DNA from: an uncultured Alphaproteobacteria bacterium | GTDB lineage: Bacteria; Pseudomonadota; Alphaproteobacteria; Micropepsales; Micropepsaceae | Assembly: GCA_903837555.1 (NCBI GenBank) | Contig: CAILUV010000098.1 | Span: forward strand, 1 to 64,000 | Direction of reading: 5' to 3' | Length of the DNA: 64,000 nucleotides | Shown here: positions 41,803 through 52,654 of the stretch, piece after piece | Layout of the letters: every line of letters starts with the position of its first letter | Position numbering within the stretch: position 1 is the first letter of the stretch | The notes under the pieces: generated by a model | The model's input: only the letters and a program-made list of their open reading frames with translations | Told to the model about the DNA's origin: nothing | The model's database searches: none | Translations under genes and position numbers: made by a program

Positions 41803-43494
41803 TTGTTGTTGCGTCGTATCCTGCCTTTGTCTCTGGGTGCCCTGCTGCTGGCGGGCTGCGCCACCGTTCCTGAGGCGCCGGAGATCAGTGCAGAAAGCGA
41901 GCGCAACGCCAGAGCCTTCTCGACCTATCTGTCGGCGCGTTTCGCGGCATCGGAACATGACCTGCCGGAGGCGGCGCAGTATTACAGCCGGGCGCTGGCG
42001 AACGACCCTTCCAATTCCTCGCTTCTGGCGCTGACGTTTTTCTACACTTCCACCTCCGGCGATTTTGACAGCGCGGCCAAATATGCCCAGCAGGTGGTCG
42101 CGGCCACGCCGGACGATCGCGCCGCCCGGCTGTCACTGGCGGTCCAGTCTTTCAAGCGCAAGGATTACGCCAGCGTACGCCTGCATCTGTTGCAATCGGC
42201 GAAAGGGCCTTTCACGGTCCTGACCCTGTCTCTCTTCGATGCCTGGGCGGCGGCGGCCCTGCGCGACACATCCGGCATCGAGAAGAACCTGAAAGCGCTG
42301 ACCGAGCAGAAAGGCGCCGAGAATATGGCGGCGTTCCAAACTGCGCTGCTGCATGATTATATGGACCGGACCAAGGATGCGGAGGCGGCCTACAAAAAGG
42401 CGCTGAACTCCGCCGCGCCGCCGCCGCGGGTTCTGGAAGCCTATGGCCGCTTCCTGGAGCGTCATGGCCGCAGCGACGATGCAACCACGCTCTATCGCAG
42501 GTATCAGAACAATGGTGGTCTCGCCACGGTGGTCAGGCCGGGACTGGCGCGCATTGCAGCGGTGCAAAAGCCCGAAAGCCTGATCCGTATTCCCGCCGAT
42601 GGCGCGGCAGAGGCCTTGTTCGGGATTGCCGCCTCGCTCACCGACGCGCAAAGCGCCGACGTTTCCATCCTGTATCTGCGCATGGCGCTGTATCTGAGGC
42701 CCGATCTGTGGCTGGGCAATGTGCTGCTGGCGGATCGTCTGGAAAGCCTGCGCAAGCACGAGGCGGCGATCGCCATCTACCAGTCCATACCCAAGGAATC
42801 GCCTTACTATCGCATGGCGCAGGTGCAGGCGGCGCTGAACCAGCAGCGTCTGGGAAAAAGCGATGCGGCCATCGCCGAACTGCGCAAGCTGGTGACGGCG
42901 GACCCGGCGGACAGCGAAAGCTGGGTGGCGCTGGGCGACACTTATCGCGCGGGCGAGAAATATGCCGACGCCATCAGCGCCTATGACGCGGCAGAGAAGG
43001 CCATTGCCAAGCCGACGCGGCGCGACTGGCCTATGTTTTATGCCCGCGCGATGGCCAAGGAGCGGTTGAAGCGGCTGGACGATTCCGAAGCCGATATCGA
43101 ACTGGCGCTAAAATTGGCGCCCGAGCAACCGGAACTGCTGAACTATCTAGGCTATAGCTGGGTGGACCGGGGCCGCCGAATTCCCGAAGCGCTAACCATG
43201 CTGGAAAAGGCGCGCAAGCTGCGGCCCTATGATGGCTATATCGTCGACAGCGTCGGCTGGGCCTATTACCGGCTGGGCCGTTACGAAGATGCGGTGAAAA
43301 CGCTGACGGCGGCGGTGCTGTTGGTGCCAGGCGATCCCACTATCAACGATCACCTAGGCGACGCCATGTGGCGCTCCGGCAAGAAGATCGCCGCCCGCTT
43401 CCAGTGGAACCATGCCATCACCTTCAGCACCGACGCGGACGAAAAGGCCGTCATCGAGCGCAAGCTGAAGACCGGTCTGACCGAAAAGCCCTGA
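41803..43494 (+). CDS. TPR-repeat lipoprotein
   Basis: Lipobox LLLAGCATV; repeated TPR helices (e.g. SWVALGDTYRAGEKYADAISAYDAAEKA). Confidence 0.85.
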   Translation: MLLRRILPLSLGALLLAGCATVPEAPEISAESERNARAFSTYLSARFAASEHDLPEAAQYYSRALANDPSNSSLLALTFFYTSTSGDFDSAAKYAQQVVAATPDDRAARLSLAVQSFKRKDYASVRLHLLQSAKGPFTVLTLSLFDAWAAAALRDTSGIEKNLKALTEQKGAENMAAFQTALLHDYMDRTKDAEAAYKKALNSAAPPPRVLEAYGRFLERHGRSDDATTLYRRYQNNGGLATVVRPGLARIAAVQKPESLIRIPADGAAEALFGIAASLTDAQSADVSILYLRMALYLRPDLWLGNVLLADRLESLRKHEAAIAIYQSIPKESPYYRMAQVQAALNQQRLGKSDAAIAELRKLVTADPADSESWVALGDTYRAGEKYADAISAYDAAEKAIAKPTRRDWPMFYARAMAKERLKRLDDSEADIELALKLAPEQPELLNYLGYSWVDRGRRIPEALTMLEKARKLRPYDGYIVDSVGWAYYRLGRYEDAVKTLTAAVLLVPGDPTINDHLGDAMWRSGKKIAARFQWNHAITFSTDADEKAVIERKLKTGLTEKP

Positions 43495-43495
43495 C

Positions 43496-44395
43496 GTGAT
43501 CCGCGAGCAAGCGCCGGCCAAGATAAACCTGTTCCTGCATGTCGGCGTCAAACGCGCCGACGACTTTCATCCGCTGCAAAGCCTGGCGGTGTTCACCGGC
43601 ATGGGCGACGAACTGTCTTTCGCGCCGTCCGATACGCTGTCGCTGATGATCAATGGACCCTTCGCCGCCGGGCTGGATGGCGAGGGCGACAATCTGGTTA
43701 CGCGGGCAGGCCGGGCGCTGGGCGACGGCGGTGCGGCCATCACGCTGACCAAACATTTGCCGGTCGCGTCCGGAATCGGCGGCGGTTCGGCCGATGCGGC
43801 GGCGGCGCTGCGCGGCCTCCGGAAATTGTGGAGCAATGCCGCCAGCGACGCGCGGCTGCACGAGATCGCCGCCACGCTGGGTTCGGACATTCCGGTGTGT
43901 GTCTCATCCCGCAGCGCTTTCATGGAAGGTCGCGGCGAGATTTTGCGCGCCGTCGGTGCCATGCCGCGCATCGCCATGCTGCTGGTCAATCCCAAGGTGG
44001 CAGTGCCGACCCGCGATGTGTTCGCGGCGCTTGAGACCCGAAGCGGCGTGGACATGGATCTGCCGCACCAGGGTTTTGGCGACACCGCTGACCTGCTGCG
44101 CTTTCTGGAAACCACCCGCAATGATCTGGAAGCGCCGGCGCGCAAAATCCAGCCCGTGATCGGTGATGTGCTGGACGGCATCGCCGCCTTGCCGGGGGCG
44201 CTGTTCACCCGCATGTCGGGCAGCGGCGCGACCTGTTTTGGCATCTTCGCCGATGACGATTGCTGTGCCCGCGCCGCCGAGCTTCTGCGCCAGTCTCATC
44301 CGGGCTGGTGGGTCGCGCCAACCTGGGTCTCAGAAACCGGCATCCGGCGTGTGGGCCAGGGGCAGGATATCGGCCCGTCGCCGGACGGCCTTTAA
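43496..44395 (+). CDS. ispE: 4-diphosphocytidyl-2-C-methyl-D-erythritol kinase
   Basis: EQAPAKINLFLHVGVKRADDFHPL; PVASGIGGGSADAAAALRGL; GTG start. Confidence 0.94.
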   Translation: MIREQAPAKINLFLHVGVKRADDFHPLQSLAVFTGMGDELSFAPSDTLSLMINGPFAAGLDGEGDNLVTRAGRALGDGGAAITLTKHLPVASGIGGGSADAAAALRGLRKLWSNAASDARLHEIAATLGSDIPVCVSSRSAFMEGRGEILRAVGAMPRIAMLLVNPKVAVPTRDVFAALETRSGVDMDLPHQGFGDTADLLRFLETTRNDLEAPARKIQPVIGDVLDGIAALPGALFTRMSGSGATCFGIFADDDCCARAAELLRQSHPGWWVAPTWVSETGIRRVGQGQDIGPSPDGL

Positions 44396-44452
44396 GACGA
44401 ATTTAACCTTGACCCCCAATCCTCGCGGCCAAACCTGCGAAGGAGTGCCGTC

Positions 44453-44731
44453 ATGGCCAAGGAACCCAAAGCCCCCGAAATCGTCTTCGTCGACAATCAA
44501 AACGCCCCCGACATCTATGCCACGGGCGCGACCGGCTTCTTCGTGTCCAACGGTGCGATTTCCATCACCCTGGAATCCATCCGCGCCAGCCATTCCGAAC
44601 CGCCGGGTCCGCTGTCGCGCGTGGTGGTCGGCCGCCTGGTGATGCCGATCAATGGCGCGCAGGGTCTGGCCATCGGCCTGTTCGACTTCCTGGAAAAGCA
44701 GGGCTTCAAGTACGACCGCACCGGCGGCTAG
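44453..44731 (+). CDS. DUF3467-like small protein
   Basis: 92 aa PEIVFVDNQNAPDIYATGATGFFVSNGAISITLES...VVVGRLVMPINGAQGLAIGLFDFLEKQ. Confidence 0.65.
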   Translation: MAKEPKAPEIVFVDNQNAPDIYATGATGFFVSNGAISITLESIRASHSEPPGPLSRVVVGRLVMPINGAQGLAIGLFDFLEKQGFKYDRTGG

Positions 44732-45747
44732 TAGGCCCTTTCCACACAGAAATCCGCGATGTCCGCCAGCGCATGGCGAATGTCGCTGTTCGGCATCACG
44801 CCCAGCGCGGTCTTGGCCGCGTCGGCATAGGTGCGGGCGCGGCGCATCGTCTCTTGTATTGACCCCGTCTGCTCGATCAGGGTGATGGCGCGGTCCAGAT
44901 CGCTTTCGGTCTGGTTGCCGGTCTCGATCACGCGCTTCCAGAACGGCTGGTCCGCTTCCCTGGAGCGGGCATAGGCCAGAATGATGGGCAGGGTCATCTT
45001 GGCTTCGCGAAAGTCGTCGCCCACGGTTTTGCCCATCAGCGCCTGACGGCCGGAATAATCCAGCGCATCGTCGACAAGCTGGAAGGCGATGCCGAGATTT
45101 TCGCCATAGTCGCGCATGCCCGCCACGAAGGCTTTGCCCTGGCCGGTGAGGAGGGCGCCCGAATGCGCGGCGGCGGCGAACAGGGCGGCCGTTTTGGCCG
45201 ACACCACGCTCAGATAATGATCCTCGGTCACCGCAAGGTTGTTCGACGACTTGAGCTGCATCACTTCGCCTTCGGCGATGATCGCCGACGCGCCGGCCAG
45301 AATGTCCAGCACCGCCATATTGTCGGTCTCGACCATCAACTGGAACGCGCGCGAAAACAGGAAGTCGCCCACCAGCACCGAAGGCTTGTTGCCCCACATC
45401 AGGTTGGCGGAAACCTTGCCGCGCCGAAGTGCGCTTTCATCGACCACATCGTCATGCAGCAGGGTGGCGGTGTGAATGAATTCCACCGCCGCCGCCAGCT
45501 TCACATGATGGTCGCCGGTGTAACCGCCGGCTTGCGCCGCTGCCAAAGTCAGCATCGGGCGCAGGCGCTTGCCGCCGGAATCGATCAGATGCTTGGCAAG
45601 GTCCGGGATCAGCGCGACGCCGGAGGTCATGCGGGCATGGATCAGCTTGTCGGTAGCCGCCATGTCGGCGACGACCAGCGCATGCAACCGCTCCACCGGC
45701 GAGATGTCGCCAGACCTGGCAGTCTTGAGAGTATCCTGCCCACCCAT
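44728..45747 (-). CDS. Polyprenyl (octaprenyl-type) diphosphate synthase
   Basis: GGKRLRPMLTLAAAQ; TATLLHDDVVDES; AFQLVDDALDYSG. Confidence 0.94.
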   Translation of the reverse strand: MGGQDTLKTARSGDISPVERLHALVVADMAATDKLIHARMTSGVALIPDLAKHLIDSGGKRLRPMLTLAAAQAGGYTGDHHVKLAAAVEFIHTATLLHDDVVDESALRRGKVSANLMWGNKPSVLVGDFLFSRAFQLMVETDNMAVLDILAGASAIIAEGEVMQLKSSNNLAVTEDHYLSVVSAKTAALFAAAAHSGALLTGQGKAFVAGMRDYGENLGIAFQLVDDALDYSGRQALMGKTVGDDFREAKMTLPIILAYARSREADQPFWKRVIETGNQTESDLDRAITLIEQTGSIQETMRRARTYADAAKTALGVMPNSDIRHALADIADFCVERAY

Positions 45748-45823
45748 GGCCGGGAGACTACCGGATCCGTTCGGGGCGGGGCAAGGGCGACAAAATGGCG
45801 TGTTTTCGCTATAAACCGTCGAT

Positions 45824-46039
45824 ATGCGCGCCGTTCTCAAATCCACCGATCCGGTGGTGATCAGCTATGCGTCGGACATCCTGTCACAGGAGGGCATCGA
45901 GTCGGTGGTGTTCGACACCCATGCCAGCGTGATGGACGGCAGCATGGGCTTCCTGCCGCGTCGGCTGATGGTGCTGGATGAGGATTTCGCCCGCGCCGAA
46001 GCCTTGCTGCGTGAAGCGGTGCCGGACGCGATGCCGTGA
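45824..46039 (+). CDS. DUF2007-type putative signal-transducing protein
   Basis: 71 aa MRAVLKSTDPVVISYASDILSQEGIESVVFDTHASVMDGSMGFLPRRLMVLDEDFARAEALL. Confidence 0.82.
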   Translation: MRAVLKSTDPVVISYASDILSQEGIESVVFDTHASVMDGSMGFLPRRLMVLDEDFARAEALLREAVPDAMP

Positions 46040-46752
46040 GCGACACGTTTCTGGATGGCCGGGTGCGGGTGGCGCAGCCCGATAGCGGCTTTCGCGCCGG
46101 GCTGGACGCAGTGATGCTGGCGGCAGCCGTGCCCGCAAAAAACGGGCAGTCGGCACTGGAGCTTGGCAGCGGTGTGGGCACCGTCACCCTGTGTCTGGCG
46201 GCCCGGGTTCCGGGGCTGGCGCTGACCGGGGTGGAACAGGACGCCGAGCTGGTGCGCCTGGCGCAGCGGAACGCGACGGCCAATGGCGCGGGCGCGCGCT
46301 TCGTGGCGGCAGATGTGATCGCGCTGCCATCGGAACTCAAGCGCGATTTCGATCAGGTCTTCTGCAATCCACCTTTCCATGCGGAGGGCCAAGTATCGCC
46401 CGATGCAGCCCGCGCCGCCGCGCTGATGGATGGCGGCAAGCTGCGTGACTGGTTGAAGCTGGGCCTGCAACGCACGGTTTCCGGTGGATATTTCACCGCC
46501 ATCCTGCGCGCCGACCGGCTGAACGAAGCGCTTGCCGCCTTGCCGGAACGTGGCGTCTGCGCGGCCCCTCTCTGGTCCCGCGCCGGGGAGACGCCCAAGC
46601 GGGTGATCGTGCAGGCCCGCAAGGGTTCCGCCGCGCCGTTCGCCCTCTTGCCGGGGCTGGTTCTGCACACCGCAGACGGGGGCTGGACCCCTGAAGCGGA
46701 CGGTATTTTGCGGCGCGGCGAAATGCTTGCCCTGTCCGGGGGCCGCCTATAG
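46036..46752 (+). CDS. tRNA1(Val)-type adenine N6-methyltransferase-like protein
   Basis: [32 protein letters not shown] (NPPF motif); GTG start overlapping the DUF2007 gene. Confidence 0.87.
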   Translation: MSDTFLDGRVRVAQPDSGFRAGLDAVMLAAAVPAKNGQSALELGSGVGTVTLCLAARVPGLALTGVEQDAELVRLAQRNATANGAGARFVAADVIALPSELKRDFDQVFCNPPFHAEGQVSPDAARAAALMDGGKLRDWLKLGLQRTVSGGYFTAILRADRLNEALAALPERGVCAAPLWSRAGETPKRVIVQARKGSAAPFALLPGLVLHTADGGWTPEADGILRRGEMLALSGGRL

Positions 46753-46784
46753 GTTCCGGCCACTTCCAAAACAGGCGCGACTCG

Positions 46785-47666
46785 GTGGCCAAAGCCCGCA
46801 CGTTTCAGGACCTTATCCTCACCCTGCAGAGCTATTGGGCGGGGCAAGGCTGCCTGATTTTGCAGCCTTATGACGACCAGATGGGGGCGGGCACGTTTCA
46901 CCCGGCCACCACGCTTCGGGCGCTGGGTCCGCGCCCCTGGAATGCCGCCTTCGTGCAGCCCAGCCGCCGTCCGTCCGACGGTCGCTATGGCGAGAACCCC
47001 AACCGGCTGCAGCATTATTATCAGTATCAGGTGATCCTGAAGCCCGCGCCCGCCAATGTGCAGGAGCTGTATCTGGGCTCGATCCGCGCCATTGGGCTGG
47101 ATCCCGACCTGCACGACATCCGCTTCGTCGAAGACGACTGGGAAAGCCCCACGCTGGGCGCCGCCGGTCTTGGCTGGGAAGTGTGGTGCGACGGGATGGA
47201 GATCACGCAGTTCACCTATTTCCAGCAGGTGGGCGGAATCGAATGCGATCCGGTCTGCGCCGAGATCACCTACGGCCTCGAGCGCCTGGCGATGTACGTG
47301 CAGAACGTCGAGTTCGTCTATGACTTGGCCTTCAACGAACAGTTTCGGTACGGCGAAGTGTTTCATCAGAACGAGCAGGAATTCAGCGCCTACAATTTCG
47401 AGCGTGCCGATACCGAAATCCTGTTCCAGCATTTCAAGGATGCGGAAAAGCAGTGCCGCGAATTGCTGACCGGCAAGAAACTGCCGCTGCCCGCCTATGA
47501 TCAGTGCATCAAGGCCAGCCATGCCTTCAACCTGCTGGATGCGCGGGGCGTGATCTCGGTCACCGAACGTGCCGCCTATATCGGGCGGGTGCGCGCGCTG
47601 GCCCAGGCCTGCTGCGAAGCATGGCTGCAAACGCCGATGGGCGAATACAAGCCGAGGTTTGGCTGA
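46785..47666 (+). CDS. glyQ: Glycyl-tRNA synthetase alpha subunit
   Basis: [43 protein letters not shown]. Confidence 0.96.
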   Translation: MAKARTFQDLILTLQSYWAGQGCLILQPYDDQMGAGTFHPATTLRALGPRPWNAAFVQPSRRPSDGRYGENPNRLQHYYQYQVILKPAPANVQELYLGSIRAIGLDPDLHDIRFVEDDWESPTLGAAGLGWEVWCDGMEITQFTYFQQVGGIECDPVCAEITYGLERLAMYVQNVEFVYDLAFNEQFRYGEVFHQNEQEFSAYNFERADTEILFQHFKDAEKQCRELLTGKKLPLPAYDQCIKASHAFNLLDARGVISVTERAAYIGRVRALAQACCEAWLQTPMGEYKPRFG

Positions 47667-49678
47667 TGCCCGACATGCTTCTGGAACTGTTTTCCGAAGA
47701 GATCCCCGCCCGCATGCAAGCGCAGGCGGCAAAAGACCTTGAACGCCTGACGGTCGGCGCCCTGACCGAACGCGGCTTTATGTTCGAAGGCATCAAGGCC
47801 TTTGCAGGACCGCGCCGCCTGACTCTGGCGATCACTGGCCTGCCGCCCGAACAGAAAGACGTGCGCGAAGAGCTGAAAGGCCCGCGCACCGACGCGCCGC
47901 AGGCCGCGCTGGACGGTTTCCTGAAAAAGACCGGCCTGACCAAGGAACAATTGAAGGTCGAGACCACGCCCAAGGGCGAGGTCTATATGGCGGTAATCGA
48001 ACGCAAGGGCAGGGCGACGCCGCTGGTGCTGGCCGAAATCATTCCCGAAGTCATGGGCAAGCTGCCCTGGCCCAAATCCATGCGCTGGAAACCGGGCAAT
48101 CCGGTGCGCTGGGTGCGGCCGCTGCATTCCATCCTGGCGACATTCGATGGCGAAGTGGTGCCTTGTGAATTCGCCGGTATCCAGAGCGGCAACACTACGC
48201 GCGGCCATCGCTTCCTCTCCAGCGGTAACATCACCGTGCGCCGGTTCGAGGATTACGAGGCGGCGCTGAAAAAGGCGCATGTGGTGCTGGACGCCGCCGA
48301 GCGGGCCGAGATCATCAGCAATGACCTCAAGCAGAAGGCCTTCGCGCTGGGGCTGGAGCCGATCGAGGATATCGGTCTGCTGAACGAGGTTTCCGGACTG
48401 GCGGAATGGCCTGTGGTGCTGATCGGCACCATCCAGGACGAGTTCATGGATGTGCCGGCGGAAATCCTCCAGACCTCGATGCGCACGCATCAGAAGTATT
48501 TTTCGCTGCGCGATCCCAAGACCGGCAAGATGGCAAACCGCTTTGGGCTGGTCGCCAACATGCTGACCAAGGACTGTGGCAAGGAAATCGTCGCGGGCAA
48601 TGAGCGCGTGCTGCGCGCCCGCCTGTCGGACGCAAAATTCTTCTGGGACGAAGACCGCAAGCATTCCCTGGACAGCCGGATCGAGAAGCTGAAGGGCATC
48701 GTCTTCCACGCCAAGTTGGGTACGCAGTTTGAGCGTGTCGAGCGGATTGAAAAGCTGGCGGGGGAAATCGCCGCCAAGATTGGCGCCGACGTTACCAAGG
48801 CCAAACGCGCCGCGAGGCTGGCCAAGGCTGATCTGACCACCGGCGTGGTGGGCGAGTTCCCCGAGCTGCAGGGCGTGATGGGCCGCTATTACGCCCAGCA
48901 CGACAAGGAAGATTCCGCCGTCGCCGATGCGGTGCGCGATCACTACAAGCCCGTGGGCCCTTCCGACGCAGTGCCCAGCGAGAAGGTCTCTATCGCCGTG
49001 GCGCTGGCCGACAAGCTGGATGCGCTGACGGGTTTCTTCGCGGCGGGCGAGAAACCAACCGGTTCTGGCGACCCCTTCGCGCTGCGCCGCGCCGCGCTGG
49101 GAATCATCCGCATCCTGCTGGAAAACAAGTTGCGCTTTGCGTTGAAGGTTTCCGACGATCTGCTGACCTTCTTCGCCGACCGGCTGAAGGTCGCGCTGAA
49201 GGAAAAGGGTGTCCGCCACGACCTGATCGATGCGGTGTTCGGCCTTGGTCATGAAGACGATCTGGTGCGGTTGGTGGCGCGGGTCGAGGCGCTGCAGGCG
49301 TTCCTGAAATCTGATGACGGCGCCAACCTGCTGGCGGGCTACAAGCGCGCCGCCAACATCCTCAAAGCCGAGGAAAAGAAGGACAACAAGACCTTCACCA
49401 GCGAAGTACTTGAAAGCAAGTTGGTGGAGCCAGCCGAGCAAGTTCTTTTTGCAGCACTCAAGGCTCATCGCGAGCACATTGATTTGGCTCTGAAGAAAGA
49501 AGATTTTTCTGCCGCGATGCGCGACATGTCGCAGTTACGACATCCAGTGGATACTTTCTTTGACGATGTGAAAGTGAATGCTGACGACAAAGCGGTTCGC
49601 GAGAATCGCTTGAACCTGCTGGCAAGCCTACGGGCGACGCTGCACCAGGTTGCAGACTTTTCCAGAATAGAAGGCTGA
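47666..49678 (+). CDS. glyS: Glycyl-tRNA synthetase beta subunit
   Basis: MLLELFSEEIPARMQAQAAKDL; starts at the glyQ stop. Confidence 0.95.
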   Translation: MPDMLLELFSEEIPARMQAQAAKDLERLTVGALTERGFMFEGIKAFAGPRRLTLAITGLPPEQKDVREELKGPRTDAPQAALDGFLKKTGLTKEQLKVETTPKGEVYMAVIERKGRATPLVLAEIIPEVMGKLPWPKSMRWKPGNPVRWVRPLHSILATFDGEVVPCEFAGIQSGNTTRGHRFLSSGNITVRRFEDYEAALKKAHVVLDAAERAEIISNDLKQKAFALGLEPIEDIGLLNEVSGLAEWPVVLIGTIQDEFMDVPAEILQTSMRTHQKYFSLRDPKTGKMANRFGLVANMLTKDCGKEIVAGNERVLRARLSDAKFFWDEDRKHSLDSRIEKLKGIVFHAKLGTQFERVERIEKLAGEIAAKIGADVTKAKRAARLAKADLTTGVVGEFPELQGVMGRYYAQHDKEDSAVADAVRDHYKPVGPSDAVPSEKVSIAVALADKLDALTGFFAAGEKPTGSGDPFALRRAALGIIRILLENKLRFALKVSDDLLTFFADRLKVALKEKGVRHDLIDAVFGLGHEDDLVRLVARVEALQAFLKSDDGANLLAGYKRAANILKAEEKKDNKTFTSEVLESKLVEPAEQVLFAALKAHREHIDLALKKEDFSAAMRDMSQLRHPVDTFFDDVKVNADDKAVRENRLNLLASLRATLHQVADFSRIEG

Positions 49679-49680
49679 GT

Positions 49681-52359
49681 GTGATGACGAAGTGGGTTTA
49701 TGCGTTCGGCGACGGCAAGGCCGAGGGCACGGCCGGCATGCGCAATCTGCTGGGCGGCAAGGGTGCCAACCTGGCGGAGATGAGCAATCTGGGCCTGCCG
49801 GTGCCGCCGGGCCTGACCATCACCACCGAGGTCTGCACGTATTACTACGCCAATGGCGAAGCCTATCCGGCGGAACTGAAGGAGCAGGTCGCCATCGCCT
49901 TGCGCGAGGTGGGCTATTCCGCCAAGGGCAATTTCGGTGATGTCGAAAAGCCGCTGTTGCTGAGTGTGCGCTCGGGCGCGCGCGTTTCCATGCCGGGCAT
50001 GATGGACACCGTGCTCAACCTGGGCCTGAACGCCGCCACCGCCGAGGGCCTCGCCCGGCTGACCGGCGACGAACGTTTCGCCTATGACAGCTATCGCCGC
50101 TTCATCCAGATGTATTCCGACGTGGTGCTGGGCGTCGATCACGCCCTGTTCGAGGAAATCCTGTACGAAGAAAAGGACACCAAGGGCGTCGAACTTGATA
50201 CCGACCTGGACGCCACCGACCTCAAGCGCATCGCTGGCCTGTACAAGGCGCGCGTCGAGAAGGAACTGGGCAAGCCGTTCCCCGAAGACGTGCAGGAACA
50301 GCTTTGGGGCGCCATCGGCGCGGTGTTCGGTTCCTGGCGCTCACCGCGCGCCAACACCTATCGCAAGCTGAACAACATTCCCGAAGACTGGGGCACCGCC
50401 GTCACGGTGCAGGCCATGGTGTTCGGCAATCGCGGCGAAAGCAGCGCCACCGGCGTCGCCTTCACCCGCGATCCGGCGACCGGCGAAAAGCTGCTCTACG
50501 GCGAATTCCTGATCAACGCCCAGGGCGAGGACGTGGTGGCCGGCATCCGCACGCCCCAGCCGATCTCCAAGATGGTGCGCGAGCGACAGGGCGGCAAGAA
50601 GGCCAGCATGGAAGAAGCCATGCCCAAGGCCTTTGAAGAATTGAAGGCGATCGGCGAACGGCTGGAACAGCATTACCGCGACATGCAGGACGTGGAGTTC
50701 ACCATCCAGGAAGGCAAGCTTTTCATGCTGCAGACCCGCAGCGGCAAGCGCACGGCGGAAGCGGCGCTAAAGGCCGCCGTGGACATGGAGCGCGAAGGGC
50801 TGATCGACAGGAAGATCGCGATCACCCGTGTCGAACCCGAAGCGCTGAACCAGTTGCTGCATCCCACGCTCGATCCCGATGCGCCGCGCGAACAGATCGC
50901 CATCGGCTTGGGCGCGTCGCCCGGCGCCGCCACCGGCGAAGTCGCCTTCACGGCGGAGGAGGCCGAAAAGCTGGCCGCCGACAATCGCGACGTCATTCTG
51001 GTGCGCACCGAAACCAGCCCGGAAGATATTCACGGCATGCATGCGGCGCGGGGCATCCTGACCGCGCGCGGCGGCATGACCAGCCACGCTGCGGTTGTGG
51101 CGCGTGGCATGGGCCGCCCCTGTGTGTCGGGCGCCGGCATGCTCAAGATCGATGCGCAGCGCGGCGAGATGGTGGCGGGCAATGTCACGATTTCACGCGG
51201 CGACATCATCACCATCGATGGCGCCTCGGGCCAGGTGTTCAAGGGCACGGTGGGCCTGCGCCAGCCGGAAATGACCGGCGACTTTGGCACGCTGATGGGC
51301 TGGGCCGATGAAGTGCGCCGTTTGCGCGTGCGCACCAATGCCGACACGCCTGCTGATGCGGCCACTGCTCGCAAGTTCGGCGCGGAAGGCATCGGTCTTT
51401 GCCGCACCGAACACATGTTCTTCGATGCCGAGCGCATCATCGCGGTGCGCCAGATGATCCTGGCCGACGCGGAGGATGAGCGCAAAGCCGCGCTGGCCAA
51501 GCTGTTGCCCATGCAGCGCGGCGACTTCGCCGCCATCTTCCAGGCGATGGCGGGGCTACCTGTCACCATCCGCCTGCTGGATCCGCCGCTGCACGAATTC
51601 CTGCCGCAAAAGGAAGAGGAATTCGAGGAAGTGGCCGCCGCCGCCGGCACCAATGCCCGCAAGCTGCGGGCCCGCGCCATCGCGCTGCATGAATCCAACC
51701 CGATGCTGGGCCATCGCGGCTGCCGCCTGGGCATTACCTATCCCGAAATCTACGAAATGCAGGCCCGGGCGATCCTGGAAGCCGCGCTGGAAGTGGAAGA
51801 GGGCGGCGGCGCCCCGGTGCAACTGGAAATCATGATCCCGCTGGTCGGATTCAAGGCAGAACTGGACGCCTTGGCGGGCAAGATTGCCGCGGTGGCAGAG
51901 GCTATAAAGAAAGAGCGCGGAAAAGTGCCCGCTTATCTGATTGGCACCATGATCGAATTGCCGCGCGCGGCGCTGCGCGCCGGCGACATCGCCCAGACGG
52001 CGCAATTCTTCTCCTTCGGCACCAACGATCTGACGCAGACCACCATCGGCATTAGCCGCGACGATGCCGGCATGTTCCTGAACGACTATCTGAGCAAGGG
52101 CGTGATCGCGCGCGATCCGTTTGTGACGCTCGATATCGAAGGCGTGGGCGAGCTCATTCAGATTGCGGCAGAAAGGGGGCGCAAGACCCGCGAAAAACTC
52201 AAGCTTGGCATCTGCGGAGAGCATGGCGGAGACCCCGACACGATTCGTTTCTGCCACGACTCAGGGCTCGACTATGTGTCCTGCTCACCCTTCCGCGTGC
52301 CGATTGCACGTCTTGCGGCGGCGCAGGCGGCCCTTACAAAGGTGCAATCAGACGTTTAG
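49681..52359 (+). CDS. ppdK: Pyruvate, phosphate dikinase
   Basis: GGKGANLAEMSNLGLPVPPG; GGMTSHAAVVARGMGRPCVSG; FGTNDLTQTTIGISRDDAG; GICGEHGGDPDTIRFCHDSGLDYVSCSPFRVPIARLAAAQAAL. Confidence 0.97.
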   Translation: MMTKWVYAFGDGKAEGTAGMRNLLGGKGANLAEMSNLGLPVPPGLTITTEVCTYYYANGEAYPAELKEQVAIALREVGYSAKGNFGDVEKPLLLSVRSGARVSMPGMMDTVLNLGLNAATAEGLARLTGDERFAYDSYRRFIQMYSDVVLGVDHALFEEILYEEKDTKGVELDTDLDATDLKRIAGLYKARVEKELGKPFPEDVQEQLWGAIGAVFGSWRSPRANTYRKLNNIPEDWGTAVTVQAMVFGNRGESSATGVAFTRDPATGEKLLYGEFLINAQGEDVVAGIRTPQPISKMVRERQGGKKASMEEAMPKAFEELKAIGERLEQHYRDMQDVEFTIQEGKLFMLQTRSGKRTAEAALKAAVDMEREGLIDRKIAITRVEPEALNQLLHPTLDPDAPREQIAIGLGASPGAATGEVAFTAEEAEKLAADNRDVILVRTETSPEDIHGMHAARGILTARGGMTSHAAVVARGMGRPCVSGAGMLKIDAQRGEMVAGNVTISRGDIITIDGASGQVFKGTVGLRQPEMTGDFGTLMGWADEVRRLRVRTNADTPADAATARKFGAEGIGLCRTEHMFFDAERIIAVRQMILADAEDERKAALAKLLPMQRGDFAAIFQAMAGLPVTIRLLDPPLHEFLPQKEEEFEEVAAAAGTNARKLRARAIALHESNPMLGHRGCRLGITYPEIYEMQARAILEAALEVEEGGGAPVQLEIMIPLVGFKAELDALAGKIAAVAEAIKKERGKVPAYLIGTMIELPRAALRAGDIAQTAQFFSFGTNDLTQTTIGISRDDAGMFLNDYLSKGVIARDPFVTLDIEGVGELIQIAAERGRKTREKLKLGICGEHGGDPDTIRFCHDSGLDYVSCSPFRVPIARLAAAQAALTKVQSDV

Positions 52360-52654
52360 TTCGTGTACGGACGAAGCAGGTAAATGCTGGATTTTCCGGC
52401 GTCAAATGACGCTCTGTCACGTTAATGAAAAAATTTGTTTGACGATTCGTTTTTTGGTCGGCAAAAGCGCGGCACAAACGGTGCTGGGAACCATTCGGAA
52501 CTTTTTTAAGGACGACGCAAAAATCGAAACAGCCTGAATCGAAATAGCAGACCGCAATTTGAATGCCGTGACGGGCAACCGGATAGCCACTGCGAAATAG
52601 AGCAAGCCAGATAGACCAAGCGAAACCTAAAGCCGAAACGAGTTCAATTTCTCC

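Noticed and set aside
47576-49477. 633-aa minus-strand ORF opposite glyS
   Set aside because: Shadow ORF of a clear glyS reading frame.
52490-52505. GGAAC...GGAAC direct repeat as a LexA box
   Set aside because: GAAC copies are separated by 6 nt rather than the required 7, and the flanking genes (ppdK, sleB) are not SOS-type.
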